A stretch of 64,000 nt of DNA from Microbacterium sp. 3J1 (lineage in GTDB: Bacteria; Actinomycetota; Actinomycetes; Actinomycetales; Microbacteriaceae): NCBI RefSeq assembly GCF_001049495.1, contig NZ_CDWI01000001.1, forward strand, positions 124,001 through 188,000. Reading direction: 5' to 3'. Below are positions 56,218 to 64,000 of this stretch, piece by piece; positions within the stretch are counted from its first letter, which is position 1, and the number at the start of each line of letters is the position of its first letter. The position numbers and the translations under genes were made by a program. Below the pieces are notes generated by a model. That model had not been told where the DNA came from and did no database searches. It saw only the letters and a list, made by a program, of their open reading frames with translations.

Positions 56218-57213
56218 ATGACTGGTCTTCGTTGGGGAATCCTCGCGACCGGCGGCATCGCCGGCGCCTTCGCATCCGATCTGCGCACTGCAGGGCTCGA
56301 TCTCGTCGCGGTCGGGTCGCGCTCGCAGGAGTCGGCCGACGCCTTCGCCGCGCGGTTCGACATCGCGCACGCGCACCCGTCCTACGAGGCCCTCGTCGCC
56401 GACCCCGACATCGACATCATCTACGTCTCGACTCCGCACCCGATGCACCACGAGAACGCACGTCTCGCGCTCGAGGCCGGCAAGCACGTGCTCGTCGAGA
56501 AGGCGTTCACGCTGAACCGCGCACAGGCCGAGGACCTGCAGAGGCTCGCCGCCGAACGCGGGCTGCTCGCCATGGAGGCGATGTGGACGCGGTATCTGCC
56601 GCACATGGCTCGCATCCGCGAGATCATCGCCGCCGGCATGCTCGGTGAGGTCCGCGCGGTGAGCGCCGACCACACCCAGCTGCTGTCGTCCGACCCGGAG
56701 CACCGTCTGAATGCGCTCGAGCTCGGCGGCGGAGCGCTGCTCGACCTCGGGATCTACCCCATCTCCTTCGTGTGGGACATCCTCGGCGCCCCCACCGGCA
56801 TCCAGGCAGTGGCCCGACTCGTCGAGACGGGGGCTGACGCAGAGGTCGCGACCGTCATGACCCACGCGAGCGGGGCGGTCTCCACGACTCTGTCGTCGTC
56901 GCGCGCCGCAGGCCCCAACGTCGCCAGCATCATCGGCACGCAGGCCCGCATCGACATCGACACCGTCTGGTACACGCCCACGACGTTCCGCGTCGTGCTC
57001 CCCGACGGCACGGTCGTCGAGGAGTACGCGTCGGACGTCGACGGTCGCGGAATGCAGTTCCAGGCTCTCGCGGCCGAGCGCCTGGTCGGCGACGGCACCG
57101 TCGAGGGCGACATCCTCCCCGTCGCCGAGAGCGTCGCGATCATGGGCACGCTCGACGAGATCCGCGCACAGATCGGCGTGCGGTACCCGGGCGAGGGGCA
57201 GAGCAATGGCTGA
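56218..57213 (+). CDS. Gfo/Idh/MocA-family oxidoreductase
   Basis: 331 residues. Rossmann domain with WGILATGGIAGAFASDL, the diagnostic EKAFTLNRAQAEDL (Glu-Lys after the NAD fold), and the C-terminal beta-sheet domain with GGALLDLGIYPISFVWDI. Oxidises a sugar or cyclitol hydroxyl, or a trans-dihydrodiol. Leaderless promoter. The 8-base overlap with the NYN gene suggests one transcript; the convergent sugar operon beyond it may share its substrate. Confidence 0.9.
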   Translation: MTGLRWGILATGGIAGAFASDLRTAGLDLVAVGSRSQESADAFAARFDIAHAHPSYEALVADPDIDIIYVSTPHPMHHENARLALEAGKHVLVEKAFTLNRAQAEDLQRLAAERGLLAMEAMWTRYLPHMARIREIIAAGMLGEVRAVSADHTQLLSSDPEHRLNALELGGGALLDLGIYPISFVWDILGAPTGIQAVARLVETGADAEVATVMTHASGAVSTTLSSSRAAGPNVASIIGTQARIDIDTVWYTPTTFRVVLPDGTVVEEYASDVDGRGMQFQALAAERLVGDGTVEGDILPVAESVAIMGTLDEIRAQIGVRYPGEGQSNG

Positions 57214-58255
57214 GCCGACCGACGCCCGCGTGGCGGTGTACCTCGACTTCGACAACATCGTCATCTCCTGGTACGACCGCGTGCACGGCCGCAACGCATA
57301 CGGCAAGGATCGCCAGCGCATCACCGAGAACCCCGACGACCCCGAGGTGATCGACCGCCTGCGTCGCGCGATGATCGACGTCGGCGCGATCATCGACTAC
57401 GCCGCGTCCTTCGGCACGCTGGTGCTCACCCGCGCCTACGCCGACTGGTCGTCGCCGGTGAACGCCGAGTACCGCTCGCAGCTCGTCGCGCGCGCCGTGG
57501 ATCTCGTGCAGCTCTTCCCCGCTGCCGCCTACGCCAAGAACGGCGCCGACATCCGTCTCGCGGTCGACGCGGTAGAGGACATGTTCCGGCTCCCCGATCT
57601 CACGCACGTCGTGATCGTCGCCGGCGACAGCGACTACGTGCCCCTCGCCCAGCGCTGCAAGCGCCTCGGCCGCTACGTGATCGGCGTCGGTGTGGCCGGA
57701 TCCACGGCGAAGTCGCTCGCCGCCGCGTGCGACGAGTTCGAGGCGTACGACTCGCTCCCCGGAGTGGTCCGCCCGGTCAAGGCGGTCGCCCCTCCGGTAG
57801 AGGTCGTCGCCGAGGTCGTCCCCGCGGTCGTGGCGGAGCCCGTCACCGATCCCGTGGCAGAACCTGCCGCGAAGGCGAAGTCCCGCCCTCCGGCGAAGAC
57901 CTCGAGGGGCGCGAAGTCCGGCACGGCCAAGGCCGACGAGCAGCGCAAGGCCGACGAGCAGCGCAAGCTCGAGGAGCAGCGCAAGCTCGAGGAGCAGACG
58001 ACGCTCGACGGGCAGGGCGAGGCGACCGAGCTGCTGCAGCGCGCGCTGCGGCTGGGCCACGGCAAGGCCGACGCCGACGAGTGGCTGCACAGCTCGGCGG
58101 TGAAGACCCACATGCGCCGCATGGATCCCTCGTTCAGCGAGAAGGCCCTGGGCTATCGGTCGTTCTCCGAGTTCCTGAAGTCCCGCGAGAGCATCGCGGA
58201 GCTCGAGGAGACCGGTCACGAGCGACTCGTGAAGCTGCGGGAGCCGGCCGCCTAG
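57206..58255 (+). CDS. NYN-domain (PIN-like) protein with C-terminal LOTUS/OST-HTH domain
   Basis: 349 residues. N-terminal NYN nuclease-like domain (about 5-180): VAVYLDFDNIVISWYD gives the first Asp pair, and HVVIVAGDSDYVPLAQRCKRLG the GDSDF-type motif. A linker (about 190-270) rich in Ala, Val, Pro and Lys contains KADEQRK/KLEEQRK repeats that may form a coiled coil. The C-terminal SEKALGYRSFSEFLKS stretch matches an OST-HTH/LOTUS RNA-binding domain. Likely an RNA-binding ribonuclease; target unknown. Its stop shares CTAG with the convergent Dabb gene stop. Confidence 0.88.
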   Translation: MAEPTDARVAVYLDFDNIVISWYDRVHGRNAYGKDRQRITENPDDPEVIDRLRRAMIDVGAIIDYAASFGTLVLTRAYADWSSPVNAEYRSQLVARAVDLVQLFPAAAYAKNGADIRLAVDAVEDMFRLPDLTHVVIVAGDSDYVPLAQRCKRLGRYVIGVGVAGSTAKSLAAACDEFEAYDSLPGVVRPVKAVAPPVEVVAEVVPAVVAEPVTDPVAEPAAKAKSRPPAKTSRGAKSGTAKADEQRKADEQRKLEEQRKLEEQTTLDGQGEATELLQRALRLGHGKADADEWLHSSAVKTHMRRMDPSFSEKALGYRSFSEFLKSRESIAELEETGHERLVKLREPAA

Positions 58256-58545
58256 CCGACGAAGTCGTACTCCTGGAAGGCGGCGACCTCGGGCACCCAC
58301 CGTTCCGCCACGAACGCGGTGTGCGCCGGATGCTCGTCGTAGGCGTCGTAGGCCGCCCGGTCGGCGAAGACCATCGAGAACTGGTGCTCGAGGTCGCTCT
58401 TCGGGCTGACCTGCCGGCGCACCGTGAAGTCCTCGACGCCGGGGATCGACGAGAGGATCTCCCGCCCAGCGGCGAGGAACGACCGCTCCTCGTCGGATCC
58501 CGGTTCGTGCACGAGGCGGAAGACGACGGTGTGCTGGATGCTCAT
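58252..58545 (-). CDS. Dabb-family (stress-responsive alpha/beta barrel) protein
   Basis: 97 residues, dimeric alpha/beta barrel fold. [20 protein letters not shown] and [37 protein letters not shown] are the Dabb pattern. Small domains of this kind accompany sugar-catabolism enzymes and may act as isomerase or lyase-like helpers, without proven function. The start overlaps the preceding isomerase stop (ATGA); the stop overlaps the NYN stop. Confidence 0.88.
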   Translation of the reverse strand: MSIQHTVVFRLVHEPGSDEERSFLAAGREILSSIPGVEDFTVRRQVSPKSDLEHQFSMVFADRAAYDAYDEHPAHTAFVAERWVPEVAAFQEYDFVG

Positions 58546-59567
58546 GGGTTCTCCCCCGTGCTCTGGTTCCTGAAGGCGGCATCGAACGATTCCGCGGGCT
58601 GCGGCCACAGCAGCGAGCGGACGAAGCCGACCGCCTCGGCGGCGCCGTGCAGACGGTCCATCCCCGCATCCTCCCATTCGATCGAGATGGGTCCGGAGTA
58701 GCCGATCGCGTCGAGCGCGCGGAACGAATCCTCCCAGGGCACGTCGCCGTGGCCCGTCGAGACGAAGTCCCACCCTCGACGCGGGTCTCCCCACGGCAGG
58801 TGTGAGCCCAGCACCCCGGCCCGACCGTTGCGCGGTCGCATCCGGGTGTCCTTGCAGTCGACGTGGTAGATCCGGTCGGCGAAGTCCACGATGAACCCCA
58901 CCGGATCGATGTTCTGCCACATCATGTGCGAGGGATCCCAGTTGAAGCCGAACGACGCACGGTGCTCGATCGCCTCGAGCGCCCGCACGCTCGACCAGTA
59001 GTCGTAGGCGATCTCCCCCGGATGCACCTCGTGCGCGAACCGCACCCCTTCCCCGTCGAACACGTCGAGGATCGGGTTCCAGCGACGCGCGAAGTCGTCG
59101 AACCCGCCCTCGATGACCGACGCCGGAACGGGCGGGAACATCGCCACGTACGGCCAGATCGACGACCCGGTGAAGCCGACGACCGTGTCGATGCCGAGCT
59201 TGCGCGCGACGCGCGCCGCCCGCGTCATGTCCTCGGCTGCCCGCTGCCGGACCCCCTCGGCGTCGCCGTCGCCCCACACGTACTCGCGAAGGATCGCCTG
59301 ATGACGGAAGTCGATCGGCGCGTCGCACACCGCCTGCCCCGCGAGATGGTTCGAGATCGCGAACACCTGCAGCCCGTGGCGATCGAGGATCTCCTTCCGA
59401 GACGCGACGTACGCGTCGTCCTCGTCCGCACGGCGCAGATCGAGATGGTCGCCCGACGCCGCGATCTCGAGTCCGTCGTATCCCCATGCGGCGGCGAGCC
59501 GGGCGACCTCCTCGAAGGGCAGATCAGCCCACTGGCCGGTGAACAGCGTGACGGGGCGGGTGGTCAT
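58542..59567 (-). CDS. Sugar phosphate isomerase/epimerase-like TIM-barrel protein (AP endonuclease 2 fold)
   Basis: 341 residues. Metal and substrate residues are in [44 protein letters not shown] and [11 protein letters not shown]. The [17 protein letters not shown] N-terminal half matches xylose-isomerase-like catabolic enzymes of actinobacteria. GAAAGGA precedes the ATG at 59567. Third-to-last gene in the sugar operon; the reaction is unknown but inositol or keto-sugar epimerisation is plausible. Confidence 0.88.
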   Translation of the reverse strand: MTTRPVTLFTGQWADLPFEEVARLAAAWGYDGLEIAASGDHLDLRRADEDDAYVASRKEILDRHGLQVFAISNHLAGQAVCDAPIDFRHQAILREYVWGDGDAEGVRQRAAEDMTRAARVARKLGIDTVVGFTGSSIWPYVAMFPPVPASVIEGGFDDFARRWNPILDVFDGEGVRFAHEVHPGEIAYDYWSSVRALEAIEHRASFGFNWDPSHMMWQNIDPVGFIVDFADRIYHVDCKDTRMRPRNGRAGVLGSHLPWGDPRRGWDFVSTGHGDVPWEDSFRALDAIGYSGPISIEWEDAGMDRLHGAAEAVGFVRSLLWPQPAESFDAAFRNQSTGENP

Positions 59568-59578
59568 GCGTGGTCCTT

Positions 59579-60430
59579 TCAGGCTCCGAAGCCGCGGAGA
59601 GAGCGGATGCTGCGCGCGGCGAGCTCGTCCTGGCTGGGTGCGAGCGGCCGCCACACCGAGGCGGCGACCGCGATCGTCGCGTTCTCCCCGGTGAAGCTCT
59701 CGAGGCCGAGCGGTCCGCGGTATCCCGCGTCGTCCAGAGCGCGCAGGACCCCCGGCCAGTCGGTGTGGTCGTCTCCGACCGCGCCCCGGTCGCTGCCGCA
59801 CACCTGCACGTGCGCGATCGCGTCGCCCGCCGCACGGATGGCGTCGGCCGGCCGCTTCTCCTCGATGTTCAGGTGATAGGTGTCCAGTGCGAGCCCGAGC
59901 CCGGCGCCGAGCAGCGGGTCGAGGGCGTCGAGGCTCTGCGCGACGGTGTTCAGGACGCTCGTCTCGTAGCGGTTCAGCGGCTCGACGGCGAGCGTGATGC
60001 CGAGCTCCGCAGCCTGGGCGGCCGGCTGCGCGAGGTTCTCACGCAGCTCGCGCACCACCTCGGCGCGCTCCTCGGGAGTCATGCGCCAGGCGACCCCGGT
60101 GGGGGCGTAGAACGGGCCGGCGACCACATCGGCCCCCAGGGTCACCGCCGCCGCGACGCACGACCGCAGATAGTCCTGCGTCGCACTCACATCGCCCGCG
60201 CGCGCCAGGAGCGACCGCCCCGGTCCCATCGCCCCGACGACGATCGCGCCCAGACCCGCGGCATCCAGCACATCGCGGGTCCGGTGCGGGTCCCAGTCGC
60301 CGACACTCTCGAGCGGCAGCTCCAGCGCCTGGTAGCCCAGGTCCGCCGCCTTCCGCGCCAGCGGCTCGAGTGACGCGTCGGTGAGCGGAGACGTCCACAC
60401 CCACGTGTTGACGGCGATCGTGCGAGGCAT
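59579..60430 (-). CDS. Sugar phosphate isomerase/epimerase (tagatose/psicose-3-epimerase-like)
   Basis: 283 residues, TIM barrel. Catalytic and metal residues lie in [18 protein letters not shown] (first Glu), [14 protein letters not shown] (Asp and His), [10 protein letters not shown] (His) and GLESFTGEN (second Glu), the set of D-tagatose/D-psicose 3-epimerases and hydroxypyruvate isomerase relatives. AAGGAGC precedes the ATG. It follows the binding-protein gene after an 83-base gap that holds a hairpin. Confidence 0.9.
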   Translation of the reverse strand: MPRTIAVNTWVWTSPLTDASLEPLARKAADLGYQALELPLESVGDWDPHRTRDVLDAAGLGAIVVGAMGPGRSLLARAGDVSATQDYLRSCVAAAVTLGADVVAGPFYAPTGVAWRMTPEERAEVVRELRENLAQPAAQAAELGITLAVEPLNRYETSVLNTVAQSLDALDPLLGAGLGLALDTYHLNIEEKRPADAIRAAGDAIAHVQVCGSDRGAVGDDHTDWPGVLRALDDAGYRGPLGLESFTGENATIAVAASVWRPLAPSQDELAARSIRSLRGFGA

Positions 60431-60456
60431 CCTGCTCCTTCGGGGATGACGCGTGT

Positions 60457-60502
60457 GCTCCCACCCTCCCATCCGCGGGTGCGCGAACGGAAGGGTGGGA
60501 GC
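60457..60502 (-). terminator. Hairpin downstream of the sugar-binding protein gene
   Basis: An 11-bp perfect stem, GCTCCCACCCT (60457-60467) with AGGGTGGGAGC (60492-60502), around a 24-base loop. It sits between the binding-protein stop and the next gene, where it may attenuate transcription or protect the upstream mRNA, giving more binding protein than enzymes. Confidence 0.65.
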
Positions 60503-60513
60503 CGCACTGCTCG

Positions 60514-61722
60514 TTACGGGATCTGACGCTCCTGCCAGACCGTCGGGTACCCGGGAAGGTTCTCCCCGCCGAACTTCGCGTAGTGACCGTCGGGCATGCC
60601 CTCGTTCGCCGTGAGGTAGTCGTCGAGCTCCCCCTCGGTGATCGGCGACTGCGGGAGCACCCATTCCTTCGGGACCTCCTCGCCGGCGAAGATCATCTGC
60701 GCGGCGAGCAGCGGCGTGCGCCACTGGAAGTTCGAGTACACCGGCGCAAGACCGGTGAGGCCGGTGTCCTTCCACTTCCGGAGGAAGCTCATCTCGTCCT
60801 CGCCGGTCATGACCGGATAGTCGGCCCCCGCATCCTCGAACGCCTCGATCGCTGCGACGGCGCCGTCACCGGCATCCATCCAGATGCCCTGGACGTCGCC
60901 CTTCGCGAGCTCGTCGCTGATGATGCTCTTGATCTCCGCCGGGTCGGCGCCCGTGAAGTAGTCCACGGCCTCGATTCCTGCCTCGTCGAAGAGCTTCTCC
61001 GCGGCCGCCCACCGGTGCTCGAGCACGTCGACGCCGGGGAGGATGCGCAGAGCCACGACCTTGTCGCCCTCCTCGAGGTTGTCGATGAGGAACTCGGCGG
61101 TGTCGATGCCCCACGCGAATCCGCCGATCGGGTGGATGAACGTGACGGGGCAGTCGGTGTCGACGCCGCGGTCGAACACGATGACGGGCTTGCCCGTCTC
61201 GCACGCGCGCTCCACGGCCGGGGTCATCGCCGCCGTGCTGTTCGGCGAGATGAGGAAGACGTCGCAGTCGCCCTCCGAGATGAAGTAGTCGATGTCCGCG
61301 ATCTGCGTGTCATCGGAGTCCTGCGCGTCGCGCGTCTCCATGTCACTGATCGCACCGGCCTCCTGCAGCGCCTTGAGCTGCTCGTTCATCGTGATCCACC
61401 CCGTCTGCCGCCACGGGTTCGAGATCGAGGCGTTGGCGAAGCAGGCCTTCTTGGCACCCTCGCTCGCGAAGGCCGAGGTGTCGACCATCTCTGCGTTGAT
61501 GTGCTGGAGGTAGGGCTCATCCGCCGGGCCTTCCGGCTCGACGCCGCGCTCGGCATCCTGCTTGTCGAAGAGCTCCTGGTCGAACCACTCCGTGGTCTCC
61601 GCCGACTCTTCGGGGTTCTCCGACTCCGCCGGCGCCACGGACGGGTCTGTCGTACACCCGGCGAGCGCGATGAGGCCGAAGAGAGCCACCCCTGCGGTGG
61701 CGATCTTCATCGATCGTCGCAT
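60514..61722 (-). CDS. Ribose-type ABC transporter substrate-binding lipoprotein
   Basis: 402 residues, PBP type I fold. Signal with lipobox ALAGC (Cys about 23), then an acidic, Glu-rich linker of about 50 residues before the binding domain (KKACFANASISNPWRQTGWITMNEQL, FLISPNSTAAMTPAVERACETGKPVIVFDRGVDTDCPVTFI). The linker makes it longer than the usual 310-340. AGAGGAGA precedes the ATG at 61722, 3 bases after the permease stop. The ligand is probably a sugar or cyclitol. Confidence 0.9.
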   Translation of the reverse strand: MRRSMKIATAGVALFGLIALAGCTTDPSVAPAESENPEESAETTEWFDQELFDKQDAERGVEPEGPADEPYLQHINAEMVDTSAFASEGAKKACFANASISNPWRQTGWITMNEQLKALQEAGAISDMETRDAQDSDDTQIADIDYFISEGDCDVFLISPNSTAAMTPAVERACETGKPVIVFDRGVDTDCPVTFIHPIGGFAWGIDTAEFLIDNLEEGDKVVALRILPGVDVLEHRWAAAEKLFDEAGIEAVDYFTGADPAEIKSIISDELAKGDVQGIWMDAGDGAVAAIEAFEDAGADYPVMTGEDEMSFLRKWKDTGLTGLAPVYSNFQWRTPLLAAQMIFAGEEVPKEWVLPQSPITEGELDDYLTANEGMPDGHYAKFGGENLPGYPTVWQERQIP

Positions 61723-61724
61723 TG

Positions 61725-62780
61725 CTAATCTCCTCTGGTTTCTGTGTGGATGGTGCTGGTTCTTACGGGTTCTGCGGGTACGGGTTCTGCGGGCGCGAGG
61801 TCCGGAGACGTCTGCGGGCCGCGCCGCCGACGGGCACGGAATGCCACGGCCGAGTAAGCGACGGCGGCGATGATGATGACCCCCTGCACGGCGTCGCGGA
61901 GGGTCGAGGGGACGCCGGCGATGTTGAGCAGCATGAACAGCGCCTCGAGGGCGAAGGCGCCGGCCGCCGCCGCGACGATCCAGCCGCGGCCTCCTCCGAG
62001 CACGACCCCGCCGAGGACGACGGCCGTGATGGCCACGAACTCGTAGCCGCGTCCCACCGAGGGGTGCACGCCGGCGTACCCGACGAGGAGCACGGCCGAC
62101 AGGGTGGCCGAGAGCGAGGAGATCATGAACGCGCGGGTCGTGACCCAGGCGCGTCGCGCACCGGCGTAGTCGACGGCCCGGGCGTTGTCGCCCACGGCGA
62201 TCAGCATCTTGCCCAGGGGGCGCTTGGTCACCCAGATCCCGAGGGCGAGCCAGCCCGCGAGGATGAAGACGGCCCACGGGACGAAATCGAGGAAGGGCAC
62301 GTCGCGGATGCCGCCGCGGCCGATCTCCCGGAAGCTGTCGGCGGGATTGCCGGTCGCCGCGCCGCCGGTCCACCACATCACGCCTCCGAGGAGGGCGAGC
62401 ATCATGCCCAGCGTGACGATGAACGAGGGCACCTTGAGCAGCGTCGTGATGACGCCGTTGACGAGGCCGACGGCCGCGCCGACGACGACCATGAGCAGCA
62501 GCACCGGCACGGTGCGCGAGTCGTCCTGTCCGACGAGGTTGCCCGCGATGATGACCTGTGCGGTGATGAGCGACCCCTGCGACAGATCGAACTCTCCGGC
62601 GATGATCACGAAGTACTGGCCGATCGCCACGATCGCGATGGGGGCGACGCGCTGGATGAAGCGCATGAACTGCCCCGGCTCGGCGAAGCTCGGGTTGAGT
62701 GCCGTGACGGCGATGAGCAGCAGCACGAGCAGCAGGAACACCGCGCCGCGCGGGCTCACGAGTGTACGCAGGGCGTTCAC
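61725..62780 (-). CDS. Ribose-type ABC transporter permease
   Basis: 351 residues, about 8-10 helices. Typical blocks are IAIGQYFVIIAGEFDLSQGSLI, NGVITTLLKVPSFIVTLGMM and IAVGDNARAVDYAGARRAW. Overlaps the previous permease by four bases. The C-terminal Pro/Glu/Thr-rich tail is longer than usual. Confidence 0.9.
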   Translation of the reverse strand: MNALRTLVSPRGAVFLLLVLLLIAVTALNPSFAEPGQFMRFIQRVAPIAIVAIGQYFVIIAGEFDLSQGSLITAQVIIAGNLVGQDDSRTVPVLLLMVVVGAAVGLVNGVITTLLKVPSFIVTLGMMLALLGGVMWWTGGAATGNPADSFREIGRGGIRDVPFLDFVPWAVFILAGWLALGIWVTKRPLGKMLIAVGDNARAVDYAGARRAWVTTRAFMISSLSATLSAVLLVGYAGVHPSVGRGYEFVAITAVVLGGVVLGGGRGWIVAAAAGAFALEALFMLLNIAGVPSTLRDAVQGVIIIAAVAYSAVAFRARRRRGPQTSPDLAPAEPVPAEPVRTSTIHTETRGD

Positions 62781-63868
62781 GGGCGGCCTCCTTCCGCCGC
62801 GGAATGCGTATCGACGGCAGGATCGAGCTGCGACGCGGCCGCGGCCATCTCGGGCTCTGCCGCCTTCGCCGCGTCATCGCCCCCGGTCCGGGTCCCTCCG
62901 GCGCCGAAGCGCGGGCGACGCGGCACGATCGCACGACGGCTGTAGACGGCCACCGCCGCGACGATGACGACGCCGCGCACGACGTCCTTGAGGAACGGGT
63001 TGACCTGCATGACGCTCATGACGTTGTCGACGACCGCGAGGATCGCGACACCGCCGATCGCTCCCCAGATCGAACCCCGGCCGCCGAGCAGCAGCGTGCC
63101 GCCCAGGACGACGGCCGCGATCGAGAGCAGCGCGTACCCGCCCTGCTGACCGACGGTGGGGCTGCCGACGCCGAGCCGGCTGGCCAGCAGCAGTCCGGCG
63201 AGGCCGGCGAAGACCGAGCAGAGCACGTGGGCGGCGATGAGCGGCGGGCGCGTGCGGACTCCGCTGAGGCGCGCGATCTCGGGGTCGCCGCCCACCGCGT
63301 ACAGGTGCGCTCCCGTGCGGGTGCGGTCGAGCAGGAACCAGACGAGGGCGGCGAGCGCGATCATGATGATCGTCGACACCGGCACCGGGCCGACGCCTGT
63401 GGCGCCGATCAGCTGGAACTCCCACGGCACCATGCCCGCCGACCCCTCGAAATTGGTGTTGAGGATGCCCTGCAGGATGAGGCCGACGCCGAGCGTCGCG
63501 ATGAAGCCGTTCACCTTGAGCACCGTGACGATGAGTCCGTTCACCAGGCCGATGCCCGCGCAGACGAGCAGCGTGACGGCGACGGCCGCGGGGATGTTGC
63601 CCGCGCTACCGTTCATGATCGTCGCGGCGAGCAGACTCGAGAGGCTGATGACGTAGGTGACCGACAGGTCGAGGGAGGCACCGAGGACGACGAGCGTCTG
63701 CCCGATCGCCACGAGACCGAGCACGCTCATCCCGGTGAGGATGTCGCGGATGTTGCCGGGGCTGAGGAAGTTCCGCCCGACCGTGGCGACGAGGATCGCG
63801 CCGACGACGATCGACAGGATGAGGATGCCGAGGACGATGACCGTCGAGTCGATCCGGAACCGCTTCAT
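62777..63868 (-). CDS. Ribose-type ABC transporter permease
   Basis: 363 residues. SVLGLVAIGQTLVVLGASLDLSVTYVISLSSLLAA is the substrate-path helix, with NGLIVTVLKVNGFIATLGVGLILQG and YAVGGDPEIARLSGVRTR as the ATPase contact. Two non-identical permeases implies a heterodimeric channel. The start overlaps the ATPase stop by four bases. Confidence 0.9.
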   Translation of the reverse strand: MKRFRIDSTVIVLGILILSIVVGAILVATVGRNFLSPGNIRDILTGMSVLGLVAIGQTLVVLGASLDLSVTYVISLSSLLAATIMNGSAGNIPAAVAVTLLVCAGIGLVNGLIVTVLKVNGFIATLGVGLILQGILNTNFEGSAGMVPWEFQLIGATGVGPVPVSTIIMIALAALVWFLLDRTRTGAHLYAVGGDPEIARLSGVRTRPPLIAAHVLCSVFAGLAGLLLASRLGVGSPTVGQQGGYALLSIAAVVLGGTLLLGGRGSIWGAIGGVAILAVVDNVMSVMQVNPFLKDVVRGVVIVAAVAVYSRRAIVPRRPRFGAGGTRTGGDDAAKAAEPEMAAAASQLDPAVDTHSAAEGGRP

Positions 63869-64000
63869 CGTGCACCTCCGTCCGTGGCCGTCCCGTGGCC
63901 GCGTGCCGCACCCGTCGCCGCGCCGAGGATCTCGTGCTCGGCGGATCCCGCCGGGAGCTCGGCGACGAGCTCGCCGTCGCGCATGACGAGGATGCGATCG
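63865..64000 (-). CDS. Sugar ABC transporter ATP-binding protein (C-terminal end only)
   Basis: Runs off the right edge. The last 44 codons read DRILVMRDGELVAELPAGSA and on to an Arg before TGA, the ending of a ribose-type double ATPase (the ILVMRDGE strand follows the second Walker B in this family). Its stop overlaps the permease start, giving the operon order ATPase, permease, permease, binding protein, isomerases, Dabb. Confidence 0.8.
   Translation of the reverse strand, partial: DRILVMRDGELVAELPAGSAEHEILGAATGAARGHGTATDGGAR

Overview
The window is G+C-rich (roughly 70%), densely coded DNA from an actinobacterium, most likely a Microbacteriaceae member close to Microbacterium. This is inferred from gene content and order, from DUF222-HNH and MMS-type sugar transporter genes, from TANNNT -10 elements sitting directly in front of start codons, and from codon use. 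No rRNA, CRISPR array, insertion sequence or prophage was seen. No gap between genes exceeds 300 bases.

The backbone is a set of housekeeping genes that lie close together in many actinobacteria: glmU with tRNA-Gln (left edge), an ABC-F ATPase, ispE, rsmA, tatD, metG, rsmI and a protein O-mannosyltransferase. Here they are separated by uptake and accessory cassettes. rpfB, which commonly sits between tatD and rsmA in relatives, is absent, and an MFS gene occupies the spot.

Layout. 1-2.4 kb: glmU (partial), tRNA-Gln, a MarR regulator and an RluA-type pseudouridine synthase. 2.4-5.1 kb: methionine importer MetQNI. 5.2-9.8 kb: Na+/H+ antiporter, ABC-F ATPase, alpha/beta hydrolase. 9.8-12.6 kb: an accessory patch with a DUF222-HNH protein, a low-G+C lipoprotein gene and a PKD-like secreted protein. 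12.7-17.9 kb: a monosaccharide ABC transporter (ChvE/MmsA/MmsB) with its LacI regulator and two matching operators. 18-26.2 kb: ispE, aldo/keto reductase, rsmA, MFS, tatD, metG and a membrane-anchored molybdopterin oxidoreductase. 26.3-34 kb: a GH1 beta-glucosidase, a peptide-type ABC transporter and a LacI regulator, probably for beta-glucoside oligosaccharides. 34.2-46.7 kb: methyltransferase, rsmI, PMT, DUF255 protein, FMN reductase, aldo/keto reductase, DUF418 protein, HrpA helicase and a quinone-oxidoreductase-like enzyme.

46.7-56.2 kb holds two divergent operons. Leftward: an oligopeptide-type ABC transporter plus an LLM flavin monooxygenase. Rightward: an unusual alpha/beta-hydrolase-like protein, an O-acetylhomoserine sulfhydrylase (MetY) and a second LLM monooxygenase. 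Together they look like an organosulfur import, C-S cleavage and sulfur re-assimilation module for which I cannot name a described pathway. This is my best candidate for a new system. 56.2-64 kb: a Gfo/Idh oxidoreductase, a NYN-LOTUS nuclease-like protein, and a leftward operon for a ribose-type ABC transporter (ATPase cut by the window edge) with two TIM-barrel isomerases and a Dabb protein, suggesting catabolism of an unidentified sugar or cyclitol.

A window-wide regularity stands out. At least a dozen transcription units have a TANNNT hexamer exactly 6-7 bases before the start codon and no Shine-Dalgarno sequence, the signature of leaderless mRNAs. Many ABC transporter genes and the two LacI genes instead carry Shine-Dalgarno sites. 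Three spots (2400-2443, 37233-37283, 39094-39139) carry short tandem duplications that overlap stop codons.
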